From Deltaproteobacteria bacterium (lineage in GTDB: Bacteria > Desulfobacterota > UBA8473), in assembly GCA_030623035.1 (NCBI GenBank), contig JAUXFK010000109.1, positions 1 through 9,446 of the forward strand: a stretch of DNA of 9,446 nucleotides. The letters run 5' to 3'. This document shows, in pieces, positions 1 to 6,009 of the stretch. Every line of letters begins with the position of its first letter. The first letter of the stretch is position 1. A model generated the notes under the pieces. The model did no database searches. It saw only the letters and a list, made by a program, of their open reading frames with translations, and was not told the origin of the DNA. The translations under genes were made by a program, and so were the position numbers.

Positions 1-183
1 AAACCAAACCCTTTCGCGCGTTTAGCGTGTTTCGTAGTTGAAAGAGAAGCCGGTTATATCAAATGGTTCCATCTGGCCTGGACTTCGGTTTTCACCGGAG
101 TGACGACTTTTTACGAATTCATCAAATCTGAGCCTGACACAGAGATTGGGCAAAAGGGCCATTTATGGATGGGCACTAGCTAG
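1..183 (+). other. Open frame entering from the window edge (possible C-terminal fragment, or read-through of a repeat)
   Basis: Frame 1 is open from the first base to a TAG at 181-183, giving 60 codons without a start. The second half of the translation (…SVFTGVTTFYEFIKSEP…) comes from a dispersed hairpin repeat at 78-125, and such repeats often give spurious open frames. The frame could be the last part of a real gene extended by a repeat, or chance. No domain is recognisable. Confidence that it is a gene is low. Confidence 0.25.
78..125. repeat. Dispersed hairpin repeat copy
   Basis: The sequence starts with CTGGAC and contains a stem formed by CTTCGGT (83-89) and ACCGGAG (94-100) around a TTTC loop, with one G-T pair. 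It is followed by GTGACGACTTTTTACGAATT. The layout CTGGA-hairpin-TGACGACTTTTTACGA matches a repeat type I associate with Desulfobacterota genomes. Only one copy of this exact type is in the window, so its repeated nature is inferred. Confidence 0.45.
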
Positions 184-268
184 GTATGGGGTCGCATTGA
201 TATAAGGTTTGGTATCACAGACAAAAAGGTTGCAGAGGGTTAAAAAAGAATGCTGGAGCGAAAAGATT

Positions 269-985
269 ATGAATGAAAGCGTTATCATCGCTCGAAAGTA
301 TTGTGGGTTCTTAAATAGAGGAAACGGAGGATACGTATGCGGTATTGCTGCCGGGTATATCCAGGGTGCCGCCGAAGTAACGCTCTGGAAGCCACCCCCT
401 GTGGATTTGCCATTGGATATTGAACGAATTAATAAGAGAATTCTGCTAAAGAATGGTGATGTAATAATAGCGGAAGCCAGACCATCCAGTATTAATCTTG
501 ATATTCCCAATTCGCCGACTTTAAAAGAGACGATCGAGGCCTCGAAACTCTCAAGTGCCATCAGTGATAACCCGCCGAGTCCGGATTGTTTCGTTTGTGG
601 CTGTAATAGGGCAAATGGTGATGGATTGAGAGTTTTTGCCGGCCCTGTATTCGGAAGGGATATTGTTGCAGCTCCTTGGGTTCCAGACACTCCCCTTGCC
701 GATGATTCAGGAATGATAAAAGAAGAGTTCCTGTGGGCTGTTCTTGATTGTCCTGGGGCCTATGCATTTATCGATAGAGGGATACCGATGATGGTGCTAG
801 GAAGGCTGGTCGCCAGTGTAAAGAAAAAGATCACACCATGTGAGAATTGTATCATCATAGGCTGGAAAATTTCAACAGATGGTCGGAAACTGTTCTCAGG
901 TTCTGCACTGTTCTCAGAATCCGGAGAATTATGTGGCATGTCAAAGGCTACCTGGTTTGTAATAAAGGACGGGGTTGCGGGCTAA
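269..985 (+). CDS. Hotdog-fold thioesterase-like protein
   Basis: A 238-residue protein resembling a family of hypothetical hotdog-fold (acyl-CoA thioesterase-like) proteins. Visible marks are NGGYVCG at residues 19-25, EVTLWKPPPVDLPL at about 36-49, a CxxC-containing segment CFVCGCNRANGDGLRVFAGP (107-126), VAAPWVPD (133-140), and WAVLDCPGAYAF (156-167), which fits the long helix of a second hotdog half. The length suits a double-hotdog protein. The ATG at 269 is chosen because GGAG lies at 255-258, ten bases upstream, and the protein begins a natural distance before NGGYVCG; a TTG at 209 would add 20 residues but has weaker support. The substrate is unknown; action on a cytosolic acyl-CoA is inference. 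The stop overlaps that of the convergent lytic transglycosylase gene by 4 nt. No terminator is visible between them. Confidence 0.7.
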   Translation: MNESVIIARKYCGFLNRGNGGYVCGIAAGYIQGAAEVTLWKPPPVDLPLDIERINKRILLKNGDVIIAEARPSSINLDIPNSPTLKETIEASKLSSAISDNPPSPDCFVCGCNRANGDGLRVFAGPVFGRDIVAAPWVPDTPLADDSGMIKEEFLWAVLDCPGAYAFIDRGIPMMVLGRLVASVKKKITPCENCIIIGWKISTDGRKLFSGSALFSESGELCGMSKATWFVIKDGVAG

Positions 986-1629
986 GCGTTTGTTGTCTCT
1001 CTGGCCATCTCCTCCTTGTAATATTCGTAATAAAAGAAAACCTTCTTTATATATTTCTTCGTTTGATTATAGGGTGGAACACCGTTATACTTTAAGACCT
1101 TTCTGGTTCCGGCATTGTATGCGGCCAGTGCCAGTTTTACATCCCCATCAAACCGATCTAAAAGCCGTTTAAAATACTTAACCCCGCCATTGATATTGTG
1201 CTCTGGATTGAAGATGTCATCCACACCCAGGCCTCTGGCAGTTCTAGGCATGAGCTGCATGAGGCCTCTTGCACCTTTGTATGAAACGGCCTTTGGGTTA
1301 AACCTGGACTCCGCCAATATGATGGCTTTTACCAGTGCAGGATCCACGTTGTGTCGAATGGAGACCTGCATAATAATCGGGCGAAAAGATTGTTCCGCTT
1401 TCCTAACAAGAAGGAATATGGTGTTGGGTTGCAAGCGGGCAGACGGTAGCTTCTCAATCACTGGTGAAGTATTTTCAACTTTACAGACCTCCTGCTTTTC
1501 GTATAAATGAGTACTGCCCTTATTCGCTTCACTGGGATGGAGGGTGCCTACACCAATTATTAATAACGCAATTGAAAGGGAACGGAACATCTTAAGAAAA
1601 GACGGATTCAAAGTTATCACTTCTTCCAT
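982..1629 (-). CDS. Secreted lytic transglycosylase (SLT/goose-lysozyme-like domain)
   Basis: A 215-residue protein that should cleave the beta-1,4 MurNAc-GlcNAc bond of peptidoglycan in the periplasm, forming 1,6-anhydroMurNAc ends. Residues about 9-35 form a signal peptide (K/R followed by SLSIALLIIGVGTL, ending near SEA). No lipobox cysteine is evident, so it is probably soluble or anchored only by the signal. The SLT domain covers roughly residues 85-200: the catalytic Glu is E107 in ILAESRFNPKAVS, followed by GARGLMQLMP (119-128), the NINGG segment, LALAAYNAG (166-174) and VPPY (184-187). The start at 1629 has a strong GGAGG at 1636-1640. A further in-frame ATG at 1653 has its own GGAG and would add eight residues. 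The frame continues to 1815, but that part crosses a perfect hairpin and reads poorly as protein. Confidence 0.88.
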   Translation of the reverse strand: MEEVITLNPSFLKMFRSLSIALLIIGVGTLHPSEANKGSTHLYEKQEVCKVENTSPVIEKLPSARLQPNTIFLLVRKAEQSFRPIIMQVSIRHNVDPALVKAIILAESRFNPKAVSYKGARGLMQLMPRTARGLGVDDIFNPEHNINGGVKYFKRLLDRFDGDVKLALAAYNAGTRKVLKYNGVPPYNQTKKYIKKVFFYYEYYKEEMARETTNA

Positions 1630-2145
1630 TTTAAACCTCCAAAGCTGCAGCATTTTTGCCGTCTCCTTTACAGAAATTGTTTTCCTGATTAAATAACATA
1701 AAAAGAAAAAATCTTGCTTCATAGAAGATGAATTGAGCCCTTTGAAAAAGTATAGTTTTTCAAAGGGGTCGAGTTGTTCTGCATATATATCGCACATTTT
1801 GTGCCAAATACTCAAAAGCAGTAAAATATCATTGATAATTCATTGATATTATTATGTATTTATGTTTTATCTATTTTATTTAGAAATAGAAAAAATCATA
1901 AATACTATTATTCATATGTAATTTATTAGATAAAAGTGGTAAATAAATACCCATTTTTACCAAATCCAGGGTGTCTTTCCATTACGTTTATTTCCTCCCT
2001 GCTATAAATACCGGAGATTCCCTATACTCTCAACAGGTAGTTTATAAATTTGTGACAGTTTATCTTTTTTAAATTTTAGTTGCTAACTACACAGTCCAAA
2101 GTTCTTCTAACTTGTTGAAATTATTAGAATCACAAATTATGTGCC
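1630..2145. other. A+T-rich noncoding region upstream of the lytic transglycosylase
   Basis: No convincing coding frame is seen on either strand. The right part (1641-1815) is the presumed leader and promoter region of the transglycosylase gene and holds a perfect 12-bp stem-loop. At 1829-1850 an 11-bp unit (TCATTGATAAT then TCATTGATATT) occurs twice in tandem with one mismatch. No clear sigma-70 promoter could be picked for the transglycosylase gene. From about 1850 to 2140 there is only A+T-rich sequence without clear structure. Confidence 0.6.
1738..1767 (-). promoter_or_regulatory. Perfect 12-bp stem-loop in the transglycosylase leader
   Basis: CCCTTTGAAAAA (1738-1749) and TTTTTCAAAGGG (1756-1767) pair perfectly around a 6-nt loop. 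Neither strand has a T-run after the stem, so it is not a typical intrinsic terminator. It lies about 110 bp upstream of the transglycosylase start, on the side where a leader RNA would be. A role in the leader or as a protein-binding palindrome is inference. Confidence 0.4.
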
Positions 2146-2224
2146 GTCATTCCTGCGAAAGCAGGAATCCAGAATATTATCAGTATGATATGACTTCTGG
2201 ATGCCGGATCAAGTCCGGCATGAC
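2146..2224. repeat. REP/BIME-like double-hairpin repeat
   Basis: The 79-bp unit starts with GTCAT and ends with ATGAC. It contains two hairpins: ATTCCTGC-GAAA-GCAGGAAT (2149-2168) and ATGCCGGA-TCAAG-TCCGGCAT (2201-2221), with CCAG and CTGG on their inner flanks. The nested symmetry is that of dispersed extragenic palindromes found in many environmental proteobacteria-like genomes. It probably has no protein product. Confidence 0.75.
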
Positions 2225-2255
2225 GAGAGAACTTTAGACTCTCGAGTTGCTAAGG

Positions 2256-2359
2256 CGGTGGTCAAATTCTAACGCGTGCAACTGTTTGAGCATCTAAGTG
2301 AGTTAAGAAAGAACAGGGGGAAAGATGCGAGTTCTGCGCGGGTTAAAATTTGATTGCCG
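2256..2359. repeat. Imperfect palindromic element, copy 1 (104 bp)
   Basis: The left end (2256-2280, containing TCAAATTCTAACGCGTGCA) and the reverse complement of the right end (2335-2359) agree at about 19 of 25 positions. The centre is not symmetric. The left end matches the right arm of the element at 8463-8537 at 23 of 26 positions, and internal blocks such as AGTGAGTT and GAGTTCTGC also align, so the two are members of one family. The family and mobility are inference; no transposase is present in the window. Confidence 0.65.
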
Positions 2360-2405
2360 TTGAAGCTTGGCCAGTGCTTTCTGTTTCATAAGGCTAAAAT
2401 AATAC
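2340..2405 (+). repeat. 66-bp repeat, inverted copy of 9381-9446
   Basis: These 66 bases match the reverse complement of 9381-9446 at 65 positions; the one difference is C at 2372. The repeat covers the right end of palindromic element 1 (2340-2359) plus 46 bp of its flank. The match stops at 2405, while on the other side the second copy is cut by the window edge, so the true repeat is probably longer. Confidence 0.9.
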
Positions 2406-2407
2406 AT

Positions 2408-2506
2408 AAATTTGTTGAAGAGGTTCATAAAAGGATTGAGGGGAGGATTGAATTTCGAGAACAAGGAAGGGGAAATTCGTCCGGATATTTAGTTGGTTAT
2501 AAATAA
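2408..2506 (+). pseudogene. Possible C-terminal gene remnant
   Basis: Directly after the 66-bp repeat a plus-strand frame reads 32 residues (KFVEEVHKRIEGRIE, then FREQGRGNSSGYLVGYK) to a TAA at 2504-2506. The TAA overlaps the start of a strong terminator stem. The composition looks protein-like and the terminator has its better T-run on this strand, which suggests the tail of a plus-strand gene whose front was displaced when the repeat arrived. I do not recognise the protein. No start codon or ribosome binding site is left. Confidence 0.3.
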
Positions 2507-2538
2507 TAGAGGGGGGCTATACCCCCCTCTATTTTTAA
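2505..2538. terminator. Intrinsic terminator, probably bidirectional
   Basis: AATAGAGGGGGG (2505-2516) and CCCCCCTCTATT (2522-2533) form a perfect 12-bp stem with a 5-nt loop. On the plus strand it runs into TATTTTTA. On the minus strand it lies 25 bp after the stop of the glutamate-synthase-like gene and is followed by TATTATTTAT-like sequence. It probably ends that gene's transcript and may also have served a lost plus-strand gene. Confidence 0.8.
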
Positions 2539-2557
2539 AAATATTCTGATATTAAAC

Positions 2558-4150
2558 TTATCCTGCTAGAATTGCCTCAGCCTCCTCCCTGTAGGCGTCC
2601 ATCAGATAGGGTATCCCAGTAACTTTAGCACATTCCTCGGTTAGGGACATCAATTCCCTTCGTTTGATTGAAGGTACGCTGAAGCAACGGGCGCCGGCCA
2701 TCAATTGCTGCAAACCCACCATAATCTTCTGTCCATAACTATATATTCCCAAAGCGCCCAAAGGAATGTTTTTCATTTCTTTTTTGCCCACTTGATCAAC
2801 AACCTCTTCGTAACAAACGAAGATTTCCTCAGGGGTTGAACCAAATTCACTTACGGTTTTCGGAAGATTCTTTTGCTCAATCCAATTCGCAATATTTTTG
2901 CCGACCATACCAGGGATCATCAAAGCTCTCCCCATGCAGACCGCCTTGCAATACGGTGCGCCAAGAGCAAGGGCCTTAAAGATTCCGTCTTCACTGCTGA
3001 ACCCTCCAGCAAAGGCAACGTCTGGTGGTCGCTCACCTCTATCCGTCAATTTTTTACAAAACTCATAGGTTGCAGCATGAATATAAAGGCTTGGCATACC
3101 CCACTCTTCCATCATACGCCAGGGGCTCATACCCGTACCCCCTGGGGCACCGTCAATAGTAAGTAAATCTATCTTTGCCTTTGAAGACCACTTGATAGCC
3201 ATTGCCAGTTCTCTCAGGCCGTAAGCTCCGGTCTTCAAGGTGATGCGCTTGAATCCCAAATTCCTTAAACGCTGTACTTCCGCATAAAAGCCTTCCTCAT
3301 CGATAAATCCGAGTCTGCTGTGTCGCTCAAATTCTTTAATTGCGCCACTCTTAAAGGATGCCCGGTTTATGGGGTTTGAAGGATCAGGAGTAACAATATA
3401 ACCCCGTTTCTGGAGTTCCAGGGCTCGCTCCAGGCTGTTCACTTTGATCTCTCCACCGATACACTTGGCACCCTGTCCCCATTTTAGTTCGATTGTGTCA
3501 AGACTGTGTTTTTTGCTTACGTACTCAGCAACACCGAGTCTGGTATCCTCAACGTTCATTTGTACCAGGATCTCTCCATAACCCTGGTGGTATCTCCTGT
3601 AAGTCTCAATCCGTCTGTCCATATCCGGAGCTTTTGTAATCTTACCGTTGGAGTCAAGTTCAAGTTGCGGATCAATACCGCAAACATTTTCGCCACATAC
3701 GAGGGTAACCCCACTTATAGCTGCACCGATTGCAAAATGTTCCCAGTTCTTCCTGGCGATCTCAGTGGAACCCAATGCCCCGGTAAATATAGGGACCTTC
3801 ATCTTTACATTAATATCCCATCCGTACTCCGTTTCCGTGCTGACTGATGGGAAGGTGGCAGTATCAGGACCTCCAACTACACCGCATGGTAACCCTTCGG
3901 CGCCCAGGGCATATCCTTGTATGTTGAGATGAGAATAATCAATGGGGTAATCTTTGTCCCCCCCGGCAGTGACTTCTCCGAAAGGTCCAGGATAAATCAA
4001 TTCCCTGCCACGGAAGGTGGCTTTGAAAACCTCACAGTTTCCACGGCAGCCATCTACACAGCGGGTACAAAGACCGCTCATAGGCACTACACTTCGAGAA
4101 CGGTTGGTGGTTCTGGTAGCATCGTTAGCATTTGGTTGTTGTAAATTCAT
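2558..4150 (-). CDS. FMN-binding glutamate-synthase-family protein with N-terminal Cys cluster
   Basis: A 530-residue protein related to the FMN/synthase domain of the glutamate synthase large subunit. The C-terminal two thirds form the FMN barrel: ELKWGQGAKCIGGEI (221-235) is a variant of the GltS SQGAKPGEGG segment; LTIDGAPGGTGMSP (330-343) is the FMN phosphate loop; AFAGGFSSEDGIFKALALGA (379-398) and CMGRALM (405-411) follow. The 3Fe-4S cysteine motif that follows in true GltB is absent. Instead the N-terminus has C28, C31, C35 and C39 (CX2CX3CX3C), which could bind an Fe-S cluster. There is no glutaminase domain, so ordinary glutamine-dependent glutamate synthase activity cannot be assumed; an FMN oxidoreductase of unknown substrate is the safer call. 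The start has AAGGAG eight bases upstream. It has its own promoter and a leader containing a terminator, and is followed by a terminator. Confidence 0.85.
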   Translation of the reverse strand: MNLQQPNANDATRTTNRSRSVVPMSGLCTRCVDGCRGNCEVFKATFRGRELIYPGPFGEVTAGGDKDYPIDYSHLNIQGYALGAEGLPCGVVGGPDTATFPSVSTETEYGWDINVKMKVPIFTGALGSTEIARKNWEHFAIGAAISGVTLVCGENVCGIDPQLELDSNGKITKAPDMDRRIETYRRYHQGYGEILVQMNVEDTRLGVAEYVSKKHSLDTIELKWGQGAKCIGGEIKVNSLERALELQKRGYIVTPDPSNPINRASFKSGAIKEFERHSRLGFIDEEGFYAEVQRLRNLGFKRITLKTGAYGLRELAMAIKWSSKAKIDLLTIDGAPGGTGMSPWRMMEEWGMPSLYIHAATYEFCKKLTDRGERPPDVAFAGGFSSEDGIFKALALGAPYCKAVCMGRALMIPGMVGKNIANWIEQKNLPKTVSEFGSTPEEIFVCYEEVVDQVGKKEMKNIPLGALGIYSYGQKIMVGLQQLMAGARCFSVPSIKRRELMSLTEECAKVTGIPYLMDAYREEAEAILAG

Positions 4151-4265
4151 TAAAATCTCCTTTTTCTAAGCACCAAAATAAAAAAGGTGCCCCTTTTTGT
4201 TTGGACACCTTTGTCTCTTCTTAGCTAGTACAATACTTCTTTGTATTGAGTTCGTTTATTTATTT
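4151..4265 (-). promoter_or_regulatory. Structured 5' leader, candidate attenuator or riboswitch
   Basis: About 115 nt separate the predicted transcription start (near 4265) from the ATG. In transcript order there is a small hairpin CAATAC/GTATTG (4248 to 4231), then a complete intrinsic terminator (4212 to 4180), then the ribosome binding site. The 3' arm of the terminator carries GCACC (4190-4186), which can instead pair with GGTGC (4174-4170) just downstream. A CTAAG (4224-4220) upstream can pair with CTTAG (4170-4166). Mutually exclusive structures of this sort are typical of attenuators. I recognise no named riboswitch class. Confidence 0.5.
4180..4212 (-). terminator. Intrinsic terminator inside the leader
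   Basis: On the minus strand AAAGGTGTCC (4212-4203) pairs with GGGCACCTTT (4192-4183), with one G-U pair, and is followed by a run of six T. It lies downstream of the promoter at 4272-4300 and upstream of the gene at 2558-4150. It may also catch read-through from the HTH-fusion gene, which ends at 4370. Confidence 0.8.
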
Positions 4266-4271
4266 TTGTCA

Positions 4272-4300
4272 TTTATACTATAAATTCCGAAATCTGTCAA
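4272..4300 (-). promoter_or_regulatory. Sigma-70-type promoter for the glutamate-synthase-like gene
   Basis: On the minus strand a perfect TTGACA (4300-4295) is followed after 17 bp by TATAAA (4277-4272). Transcription would start near 4265. The promoter lies in the 219-bp gap after the HTH-fusion gene, so the downstream gene need not depend on that gene's transcript. Confidence 0.7.
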
Positions 4301-4369
4301 GGCCTAAAATCCTGGTTAGAATCTTTTTAGAATGCGAGGTCCCTACCCTCCTTCTTTATCGTTTAGCCG

Positions 4370-5422
4370 TTAATGTTTAGGGGGAACGCTGGAATTGATG
4401 AAGAAAGAATCGAGGGATTTTCCAAAGAACCGGGCTATTTTTATGAAGAGTGGAAGGGATGGTAGGCTTAAGTCGTGCTCTATCTGGGATAAAGCACTCG
4501 GGGTGATGTTTAATGTCTTGGCTAGTTCTACTTGTGAAAGGTTTTTCTCTCCTCGAAAATTTCGGATGCAAGCTCCTATTTTGATTGGATTATTATTTAG
4601 TAAAAAACTCTGACTCCCTTCAGACCCACCTTCTTTATAAGAAACCTCGCTTGTTTCAGATTTTCTATTTATTGGTGTTCCTTTTGAAGCTTCGATAAAA
4701 TTTATTTTATTGTCCTCAAAATTATAGTAATGATTGACGTTCAAAAGATTAGATGGCCTGCCTGTCATATTTAAAAATTTTGCAGCACAGGTACTGTCTT
4801 CCTGAATGCTTAGACTGACAACCAATTGGGTTATATGGCTTATATTTGCCAGAAATGCGTCTGAATGAGCCCCCTTGGCCAAAGGCCAGTAAGCGAGAGC
4901 CTTTAATTCAAAGAGCTTGGGACAGGTGTAGGTAAAAAAATGGAGCGTATCCTTTTCGCCCCAGAGTTCTTGCATGCCGGTTAAGCTCTCAAAGACGTAT
5001 TTGCAAAGACTTCCTTCTTTAAATTCTTCCTGTATTTTTTGAAAGGTCTTAACGAATTGAGAATGCTCAATGACATTCTTAACGCAGTGAATTCGAACCT
5101 GTCCGGATTTAACGAGCTCATTTTCGTAAAACGATAGAAAGAACGTATCCCCCTTTCCTTTACCGAAAGTGAAAGCATCGATAAGTATAAATTCTCCTTT
5201 GTCGAAATAGTCCTTATAACGAGAATATATTTTTTGAGGCGGAAAATCGAAGCTGATAAATATATTCTGGAAAACACTACTGTCCTTTGCGGTTAAGAAA
5301 AATTCTAAGAAATAATCAAAATATGTTCCAGGCTCCAATACCCAAACCACATTGTCTCCGAGCAAGATCCCTCCCATAATATTGTCCAGGTATTCTATGC
5401 CGCTGCTATAGGCTGTTCTCAT
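4370..5422 (-). CDS. Degenerate KaiC/RecA-like domain fused to XRE-family HTH
   Basis: A 350-residue protein with two parts. Residues 1-245 follow the KaiC/RadA pattern: SGIEYLDNIMGGILLGDNVV (7-26) matches the usual TGI-LD-LLGGG-G start, but the Walker A position reads LEPGTYFDYF (29-38) with no GKT/GKS; GEFILIDAF (76-84) and KYVFESLTGM (141-150) are in the places of conserved strands, and HITQLVVSLSI (196-206) matches the common hIaD-gvi-L strand. The domain probably does not hydrolyse ATP. After a polar linker (about 246-278), residues 280-342 are a clear Cro/C1-type helix-turn-helix (KNLSQVELAKTLNITPSALS), with the recognition helix near 307-316. The start has GGAG four bases upstream. A DNA-binding regulator whose N-terminal domain senses a ligand or partner is inference. 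The gene faces away from the small genes at 5842-6153 across a long A+T-rich spacer. Confidence 0.75.
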   Translation of the reverse strand: MRTAYSSGIEYLDNIMGGILLGDNVVWVLEPGTYFDYFLEFFLTAKDSSVFQNIFISFDFPPQKIYSRYKDYFDKGEFILIDAFTFGKGKGDTFFLSFYENELVKSGQVRIHCVKNVIEHSQFVKTFQKIQEEFKEGSLCKYVFESLTGMQELWGEKDTLHFFTYTCPKLFELKALAYWPLAKGAHSDAFLANISHITQLVVSLSIQEDSTCAAKFLNMTGRPSNLLNVNHYYNFEDNKINFIEASKGTPINRKSETSEVSYKEGGSEGSQSFLLNNNPIKIGACIRNFRGEKNLSQVELAKTLNITPSALSQIEHDLSLPSLPLFIKIARFFGKSLDSFFINSSVPPKH

Positions 5423-5450
5423 CAGACTCCATCGAAAGGTTTGCCAGAAA

Positions 5451-5478
5451 ATACACCAATGTGTATCCAGTTTAACTG
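5451..5478. promoter_or_regulatory. Two adjacent palindromes, candidate operators
   Basis: ATACACCAATGTGTAT (5451-5466) is a perfect inverted repeat with a 4-nt centre. One base later CAGTTTAACTG (5468-5478) is another with a 1-nt centre. They overlap the -10 box and start region of the candidate promoter for the HTH fusion, a common place for autorepressor sites. Binding by that protein is inference. Confidence 0.4.
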
Positions 5479-5496
5479 AAAATTAAAAAAAGTCAA
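5469..5496 (-). promoter_or_regulatory. Candidate promoter of the HTH-fusion gene
   Basis: On the minus strand TTGACT (5496-5491) is followed after 16 bp by TAAACT (5474-5469). The -10 box is weak. Transcription would begin near 5462, about 40 nt before the start codon at 5422. Confidence 0.4.
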
Positions 5497-5616
5497 AAAC
5501 AATTTGTTATTCATAATTAAATTAAACTTAACTTTTATTGCTATACTGGTTGTGTGCAAATAATTAAGTAAAATTTAATCTAAATAATTTTAATTTCGGT
5601 AAGTATAATTTTATGC

Positions 5617-5645
5617 TTGACAACTAATTTTAATAGTAATATCAT
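5617..5645 (+). promoter_or_regulatory. Sigma-70-type promoter for the small-gene operon
   Basis: A perfect TTGACA (5617-5622) is followed after exactly 17 bp by TATCAT (5640-5645). Transcription would start near 5652, leaving a leader of roughly 190 nt before the chosen start codon of the first small gene. Confidence 0.6.
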
Positions 5646-5771
5646 ATTTAACAAAATTAAATTATACGCGCTTAGGCAAGTAATAGTTTAGTATTATTAA
5701 ATAGTAATTAATTTTATTTAAGTATCGGTTATAGTAAGAACAACTTAAATAATTATTTAATAGTCCTTAAA

Positions 5772-5819
5772 TTCTCCATCAACCATCGTATAAAACGTCT
5801 TTGACGTAAAGATGGAGGG
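5772..5819 (+). promoter_or_regulatory. Structured leader segment before the first small gene
   Basis: CTCCATC (5774-5780) pairs with GATGGAG (5811-5817), extendable by two G-U pairs. The stem encloses a second perfect hairpin, ACGTC-TTT-GACGT (5795-5807). CCATC is repeated at 5784-5788, offering an alternative partner for GATGG. The outer stem would occlude the GGAGGG at 5814-5819. A role in translational control is inference. Confidence 0.4.
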
Positions 5820-5841
5820 CCTTTTTACAAATGAGGGAATT

Positions 5842-6009
5842 ATGCCTGAAGCCGTCATTTATGAAAATGGTGAGTTAACAGATTTTTCTAGAGAATTACC
5901 CTTAACAGAAGAGCAAAGAGATGCAATACTGCAGCTTGCGCAAAACCAAGAAGATAATGATTATGATTTTGGAAATGTGACAAGGATCATTGTTGATATG
6001 GATTACTAA
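5842..6009 (+). CDS. Small acidic protein of unknown function
   Basis: A 55-residue protein starting MPEAVIYENGELTDFSRELP. It is acidic, with EEQRDAILQLAQNQEDN (residues about 22-38) likely to be helical and a C-terminal segment NVTRIIVDMDY that looks like a strand. The start at 5842 is chosen because GAGGG (5833-5837) precedes it closely; an in-frame ATG at 5812 would add ten residues but has no clear ribosome binding site and lies inside a leader stem. It is preceded by a strong promoter, and the next small gene begins on the base after its stop codon. I do not recognise the family. A partner of the divergent HTH fusion is possible but unproven. Confidence 0.55.
   Translation: MPEAVIYENGELTDFSRELPLTEEQRDAILQLAQNQEDNDYDFGNVTRIIVDMDY

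Larger units (their letters stand above)
5423..5811. other. Very A+T-rich divergent intergenic region
   Basis: About 390 bp without a gene between divergent transcription units. It holds one good plus-strand promoter (5617-5645), one plausible minus-strand promoter (5469-5496), two short palindromes next to the latter, the 9-bp unit AATAGTAAT twice (5632-5640 and 5700-5708), and a structured RNA leader at its right end. The base composition is clearly more A+T-rich than the flanking genes. This layout suits an operator region for the neighbouring HTH regulator, which is inference. Confidence 0.6.

Noticed and set aside
163..690. 175-codon minus-strand frame opposite the thioesterase-like gene
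   Set aside because: It is a shadow frame; the plus strand has clear family motifs and a ribosome binding site.
1115..1510. 131-codon plus-strand frame opposite the lytic transglycosylase
   Set aside because: It is antisense to the conserved SLT domain and shows no domain of its own.
1630..1815. Longer N-terminus for the lytic transglycosylase (277 residues)
   Set aside because: It would bury the signal peptide 70 residues in, crosses a perfect hairpin, and the inner start at 1629 has a strong GGAGG.
2256..2359. Integron attC-like site (TAACGCGTGCA … GGGTTA ends with variable centre, also at 8463-8537)
   Set aside because: The ends do not meet the RYYYAAC and GTTRRRY core consensus, the symmetry extends beyond the core, there is no integrase in the window, and the intervening genes are not arranged as cassettes.
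5423..5811. Replication origin or CRISPR leader in the A+T-rich spacer
   Set aside because: No DnaA boxes, iterons or regularly spaced repeats are visible; promoters and palindromes explain it better.
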